A DNA stretch of 29,725 nt, from NCBI GenBank assembly GCA_946543465.1, contig CAMNLR010000059.1, positions 1 to 29,725 of the forward strand, given 5' to 3'. Position 1 is the first letter of the stretch, and each line of letters opens with the position of its first letter. Below are positions 29,642-29,725 of the stretch, in pieces. The translations under genes were made by a program, and so were the position numbers. The stretch is from CAG-791 sp002390025 (GTDB taxonomy: Bacteria > Bacillota > Clostridia > Lachnospirales > Lachnospiraceae). The notes beneath the pieces were generated by a model that did not search any database, was not told where the DNA came from, and saw only the letters and a list, made by a program, of their open reading frames with translations.

Positions 29642-29725
29642 GGAGAGGTATCGAAGCGGTCATAACGAGGCGGTCTTGAAAACCGTTTGTCCTAACGGGC
29701 ACATGGGTTCGAATCCCATCCTCTC
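29642..29725 (+). tRNA. tRNA-Ser(UGA), 3' end cut by window edge
   Basis: The acceptor 5' strand GGAGAGG begins at 29642. The anticodon loop CTTGAAA gives anticodon UGA (serine, UCA codons). A long class II variable arm follows (TTGTCCTAACGGGCAC), then the T arm ATGGG-TTCGAAT-CCCAT. The window stops six bases into the 3' acceptor strand, so the last pair, discriminator and CCA are missing. Other tRNA genes may continue beyond the edge. Confidence 0.92.

Overview
The window looks like a chromosomal segment of an anaerobic, moderately GC-rich Clostridia, most like Lachnospiraceae. The evidence is the SCIFF peptide with its radical SAM maturase, a SAM-I (S-box) riboswitch ahead of metK, a UAP1-like nucleotidyltransferase, a YlmH-type S4 protein, LCP, HtrA and ClpX proteins of Gram-positive type, and AGGAG ribosome binding sites. 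No prophage, insertion sequence, CRISPR array or rRNA was found.

Region 1 (1-4069, + strand) is the end of an electron-transfer operon. It holds a CCG-domain Fe-S oxidoreductase (5' end outside the window), a MenA-like prenyltransferase, a MenG/UbiE-like methyltransferase, FixC (ETF-quinone oxidoreductase) and FixX ferredoxin, closed by a 14-bp-stem hairpin. The likely logic is that a flavoprotein/Fe-S dehydrogenase and ETF feed electrons through FixCX to a quinone whose last two synthetic steps are encoded in the same operon. Region 2 (4326-6883) is a tandem pair of ArsA/Get3-like ATPases, each ending in an HSP20-like domain. A bidirectional terminator separates them from a divergently oriented sodium:solute symporter, whose promoter carries three 8-bp repeats just downstream of the -10 box.

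Region 3 (9149-13465) holds an LCP cell-wall ligase, an orphan HPt protein, MscL with an added zinc ribbon, and an Orn/Lys/Arg decarboxylase-family PLP enzyme. Region 4 (13497-15746) is the SCIFF locus: a strong promoter, the six-cysteine peptide scfA, a hairpin-rich spacer, the SPASM radical SAM enzyme scfB, and a small opposing XRE regulator. Region 5 (15925-18675) has a YlmH-like protein, a UDP-sugar pyrophosphorylase and a small acidic protein of unknown function.

Region 6 (18952-26275) clusters three protein-quality-control genes: a membrane-anchored HtrA with a Tyr/Ser/Gly-rich repeat domain, a ClpX variant with a long acidic linker, and a secreted subtilisin-like protease with Ig-like domains. 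Region 7 (26391-29725) has two small membrane-protein genes on the minus strand, then the SAM riboswitch, metK, and a tRNA-Ser(UGA) cut by the window end.

The least explained signals are two small families of dispersed intergenic repeats, three copies each. One family starts at or near stop codons; the other flanks scfA and follows the pyrophosphorylase gene. The ClpX with its long linker, the quinone-gene/FixCX operon and the ArsA-HSP20 pair are the other points of interest.
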